DNA of 64,000 nt from Deltaproteobacteria bacterium (GTDB lineage Bacteria > Desulfobacterota > Binatia > UBA1149 > SPBQ01). The DNA lies in NCBI GenBank assembly GCA_029262375.1, contig JAJCZM010000044.1, forward strand, positions 124,001-188,000, read 5' to 3'. Below the pieces are notes generated by a model that saw nothing but the letters and a program-made list of their open reading frames with translations, ran no database searches and was not told where the DNA came from. The translations under genes and the position numbers were made by a program. Below are positions 62,188 to 64,000 of the stretch, piece by piece. The first letter of the stretch is position 1. Each line of letters opens with the position of its first letter.

Positions 62188-62708
62188 AGCTGCACCCCCA
62201 ACACACGGAGCACATATCGCCGACGCTTCTGATCCAGAGAGCTCCCGCCGATCTCATCGACCGCACGCTCGAGGCTACGAACTAGATTAAGCAGGGTAGC
62301 GCGCTCCCCCATATCGCTCGCGTCAAGAAGCTCGTTGCGCTTTTCTCGTCGGAGAATCGCGAGAAACACCTGCAATTCTGCCATCTCCCGGTCCATCCGA
62401 CTGAGCGTCCGGGTAGCGGTCGATGCCTGAGGTCGCTGCCAGCGACTAGGACGTCCGCGTCGAGCTGAATCGAGACCGAGACTCGAAAGAATCTCATGCC
62501 AGGCGCACTGTCTTGCGAAACAGTGGAGTAGTGGAACTCCGGAGCTTCCCAGACGCAGAACAAGCGAACTCAGATTGCTCCCGCCATGAGCAGTGCATCG
62601 ACCGCGCACCGAGCCATCGGCCCGTCGACTCGCACCGACTCGGAACATTGCTTCCTCAATCTCTGCGAAGGTAGGTGTACCCGCAACCAGATCTCTGTAC
62701 GCGGTCAC
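62184..62708 (-). CDS. Primase-type zinc-finger protein without catalytic core
   Basis: 174 residues. An N-terminal CHC2-like zinc finger has Cys38-x2-His41 (GRCTAHGG) and Cys63-x4-Cys68 (LLHCFARQCAW), followed by HEILSSLGL as in phage primases. No TOPRIM or primase-polymerase motif follows; residues 90-174 are helical and basic. The frame is open to 62771, but GTG 62708, with GAGG upstream and a GTGA overlap with the xis-like stop, is the coupled start. It may be a primase accessory or a DNA-binding replication initiator. Confidence 0.65.
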   Translation of the reverse strand: MTAYRDLVAGTPTFAEIEEAMFRVGASRRADGSVRGRCTAHGGSNLSSLVLRLGSSGVPLLHCFARQCAWHEILSSLGLDSARRGRPSRWQRPQASTATRTLSRMDREMAELQVFLAILRREKRNELLDASDMGERATLLNLVRSLERAVDEIGGSSLDQKRRRYVLRVLGVQL

Positions 62709-62923
62709 AACTGACCGCCTCGGCCAGGTTCCCGACCATCTTTGGCGGACGCGGCGCGCGTCGCTATCCACTCCACTAGCGCGTGGCGGGGGACTCTCAC
62801 CGCTCGACCATCTCGGATTGAGGGCAGTTCGCCGCTCGCTACGAGTTCGTAAACCCTTGCCCGGCTGAGACCAAGACTATCGGCGACCTCCGGGATTCTC
62901 AGAAGTAGTTTTTCTGCTGTCAT
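62705..62923 (-). CDS. Excisionase-family HTH protein
   Basis: 72 residues. Typical HTH_17/excisionase: LLRIPEVADSLGLSRARVYELVASGELPSIRDGRAVRVPRHALVEWI as two short blocks (about residues 7-25 and 27-53). Strong AGGAGGA site before the ATG. First gene of the element's operon, overlapping the next by 4 bp. Divergent from the gene at 63037. Likely directs excision or regulates the operon. Confidence 0.85.
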   Translation of the reverse strand: MTAEKLLLRIPEVADSLGLSRARVYELVASGELPSIRDGRAVRVPRHALVEWIATRAASAKDGREPGRGGQL

Positions 62924-62958
62924 TGGACTTCCTCCTCTCTCTATTCAGGTCCGTGACC

Positions 62959-62972
62959 ATCGAGTATCGAGT
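62959..62972. repeat. ATCGAGT direct repeat in divergent promoter region
   Basis: Two adjacent copies of ATCGAGT lie between the xis-like gene and the divergent gene at 63037. They may be a binding site for the element's HTH protein. Short, so chance is possible. Confidence 0.35.
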
Positions 62973-63036
62973 GGTCGTTGTGCGTACCCTAGAGCCGTCA
63001 CTGGTCCGGTCGCCAGGATCAGAATATGACGTCGCT

Positions 63037-63990
63037 ATGACGCGACCACGTGGGCCAGTTCCGTTGTGGGAAATCGAGGGCGAGCTCTGGTCGACGCCCG
63101 GAACGGTCGAGAGGGTCCACGATGCGGGTGGCTGGTTCGTTCCTCACAAAGTGTGGGCCGAAGCGGACACTGTCTATTGGCGCGGAACTGACGATTGGCC
63201 TCCAAGACTTGGTAGCTTCGTGGCTACAGGCAAACCGTCCCTAGAGAGATTCATGGGTCTTGAATCCGCGTCAGCCTCACGCATCGCGAGCTTTGCGCGA
63301 AAGTGGGGCGTCATGCTGATGGGTCAGCAGGGAGTTCCCGTCCGCCGGCGAGGCAATGATTCCGCAGACCCGTTTCTGCAGAGTGCGACAACACGAGTTG
63401 CAATCGCTGATTTTGAGCTTCTGACCGACGATCATCGGCTTTATATGGAGCCGGCGGTCCACTGGCGGACACTTGCGAAAAGAGCTCGTTGTGTACTGAA
63501 CCTCGCCACTCGACTGCGCCAAGAGAGACCCGGAACTCGCGAAGACTGGGAGGGGGCAGTTGTCTATGGCGTGAGCGAGGAGGACGTTGAGCAACTGGGG
63601 TCGACCGCCTGCGCGAGAATCACGTCAAGCCTTCCCTCGATCACCGACTGCCCGATGGATGTTCAGCGCGCATTGCTGATAGGCCTGCTAGAAGACTGGA
63701 TCGACCGCGGCGCTGTACTCCCATCAATGACGTGGGTCAGAAGCGGACCAGAATTTGGTGTGAAGAGTTTCACTTTGTTCGGTGCAATTGGCCTCCAGCT
63801 CTCGCTAGCAGTCGGCAAACTGGACGGGTACGCAACCTGCTGCGGATGCGGTACGGCGTATGCCCCATCCCGCAAACCCCGAGCAGACCAGCGCCGTTAC
63901 TGCGGCGATTGCCGAGAGGAGGGCATCCCACAACGCCACGCCGCCCAACAGTATCGACTACGCCGGAAACGACCCGATGATCGCAGCTAG
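63037..63990 (+). CDS. Hypothetical element protein with C-terminal zinc ribbon
   Basis: About 317 residues from ATG 63037; the open frame extends to a TTG at 62923, which overlaps the start of the divergent gene and is unlikely. The body is not recognised (GELWSTPGTVERVHDAGGWF, LARKW-like SFARKWGVMLMG). The C-terminus has paired cysteines CCGCG...CGDC followed by basic EEGIPQRHAAQQYRLRRKR, similar to CGNR-type or other RNA/DNA-binding zinc ribbons. Carried by the element as cargo or as a regulator; function unknown. The stop is ten bases from the window end. Confidence 0.6.
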   Translation: MTRPRGPVPLWEIEGELWSTPGTVERVHDAGGWFVPHKVWAEADTVYWRGTDDWPPRLGSFVATGKPSLERFMGLESASASRIASFARKWGVMLMGQQGVPVRRRGNDSADPFLQSATTRVAIADFELLTDDHRLYMEPAVHWRTLAKRARCVLNLATRLRQERPGTREDWEGAVVYGVSEEDVEQLGSTACARITSSLPSITDCPMDVQRALLIGLLEDWIDRGAVLPSMTWVRSGPEFGVKSFTLFGAIGLQLSLAVGKLDGYATCCGCGTAYAPSRKPRADQRRYCGDCREEGIPQRHAAQQYRLRRKRPDDRS

Positions 63991-64000
63991 CCAGCCAAGT

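Larger units (their letters stand above)
59590..64000. mobile_element. Integrative element (prophage-like or IME) at tRNA-Phe, one end
   Basis: Immediately after tRNA-Phe comes a minus-strand operon with the gene set of an integrative element: excisionase-like HTH, primase zinc finger, RepA-like ATPase, second HTH and a tyrosine integrase pointing at the tRNA. The genes overlap by 4 bp at two junctions. The expected attachment core is the 3' part of the tRNA (about 59590-59628). The far end lies beyond the window. Base composition and codon use look less GC-rich than the flanking genes by eye; this was not measured. Confidence 0.75.

Overview
The window comes from a high-GC, Gram-negative, free-living bacterium. 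The signs are a division and cell-wall cluster with a MurE carrying the DNPR motif of meso-diaminopimelate adding enzymes, glutathione synthetase, a primary sigma factor with a region 1.1 segment, lipoproteins, and a secreted protein with dockerin/EF-hand repeats. The order rpmE-prfA-prmC-murA-his genes, the paired ArsA-like ATPases and the large radical SAM protein of the TIGR03960 type suggest a lineage in or near the former Deltaproteobacteria (Myxococcota, Desulfobacterota or Binatota). This placement is inference. GTG and TTG starts and 4-8 bp stop/start overlaps are very common.

Layout. (1) 1-6510, minus strand: rpmE, a strong terminator, then prfA-prmC-murA-hisD-hisB-hisH-hisA (hisA cut by the window edge). 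(2) 6608-22587: accessory metabolism and regulation. It holds glpK, a pair of ArsA/Get3-like ATPases, a phasin-like protein with a Lys/Ala tail, a small cytochrome c, a DsbA-fold isomerase, an XRE-cupin regulator divergent from a SRPBCC-epimerase fusion, a PlsC-like acyltransferase, a chalcone-isomerase-like secreted protein, a secernin (C69) peptidase, a radical SAM enzyme, a secreted repeat protein and a Ser/Thr kinase. (3) 22880-23890: eukaryote-type glutamine synthetase (GSII). (4) 23973-41145, minus strand: a compact dcw cluster, mraZ-rsmH-ftsL-ftsI-murE-murF-mraY-murD-ftsW-murG-murC-murB-ftsQ-ftsA-ftsZ. In front of it is a promoter overlapped by 10-bp-phased repeats that fit a MraZ operator. 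(5) 41669-50026, minus strand: cvpA-dnaG-rpoD-tRNA-Ile2-zinc-ribbon gene-rnpB, then a TetR gene with a well-formed promoter/operator and an unusual iron-sulfur/SCP2 fusion protein. (6) 50209-59447: a two-domain M16 lipoprotein peptidase, a GDPD, prmA-rsmE-gshB, and a DUF4105 membrane protein overlapping a lipoprotein lipase. (7) 59553-64000: tRNA-Phe(GAA) followed by one end of an integrative element. Its operon is xis-like, primase zinc finger, RepA-like ATPase, HTH protein and tyrosine integrase; the integrase C-terminus is read from the antisense strand of the tRNA gene.

How the genes work together. The housekeeping blocks couple translation termination (RF1 and its methylase), histidine synthesis, peptidoglycan precursor synthesis and septation, replication priming, the main sigma factor, and RNase P with a tRNA substrate on the same strand. 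Three unrelated proteins (HisB, RpoD, phasin-like) carry Lys/Ala-rich histone-H1-like tails. The most distinctive items are these tails, the asymmetric ATPase pair, the iron-sulfur/SCP2 fusion under an apparently self-repressing TetR, the tRNA embedded in the rpoD transcript, and the tRNA-Phe element with its unusual int/HTH overlap. No wholly new defence or biosynthetic system can be claimed from sequence reading alone.
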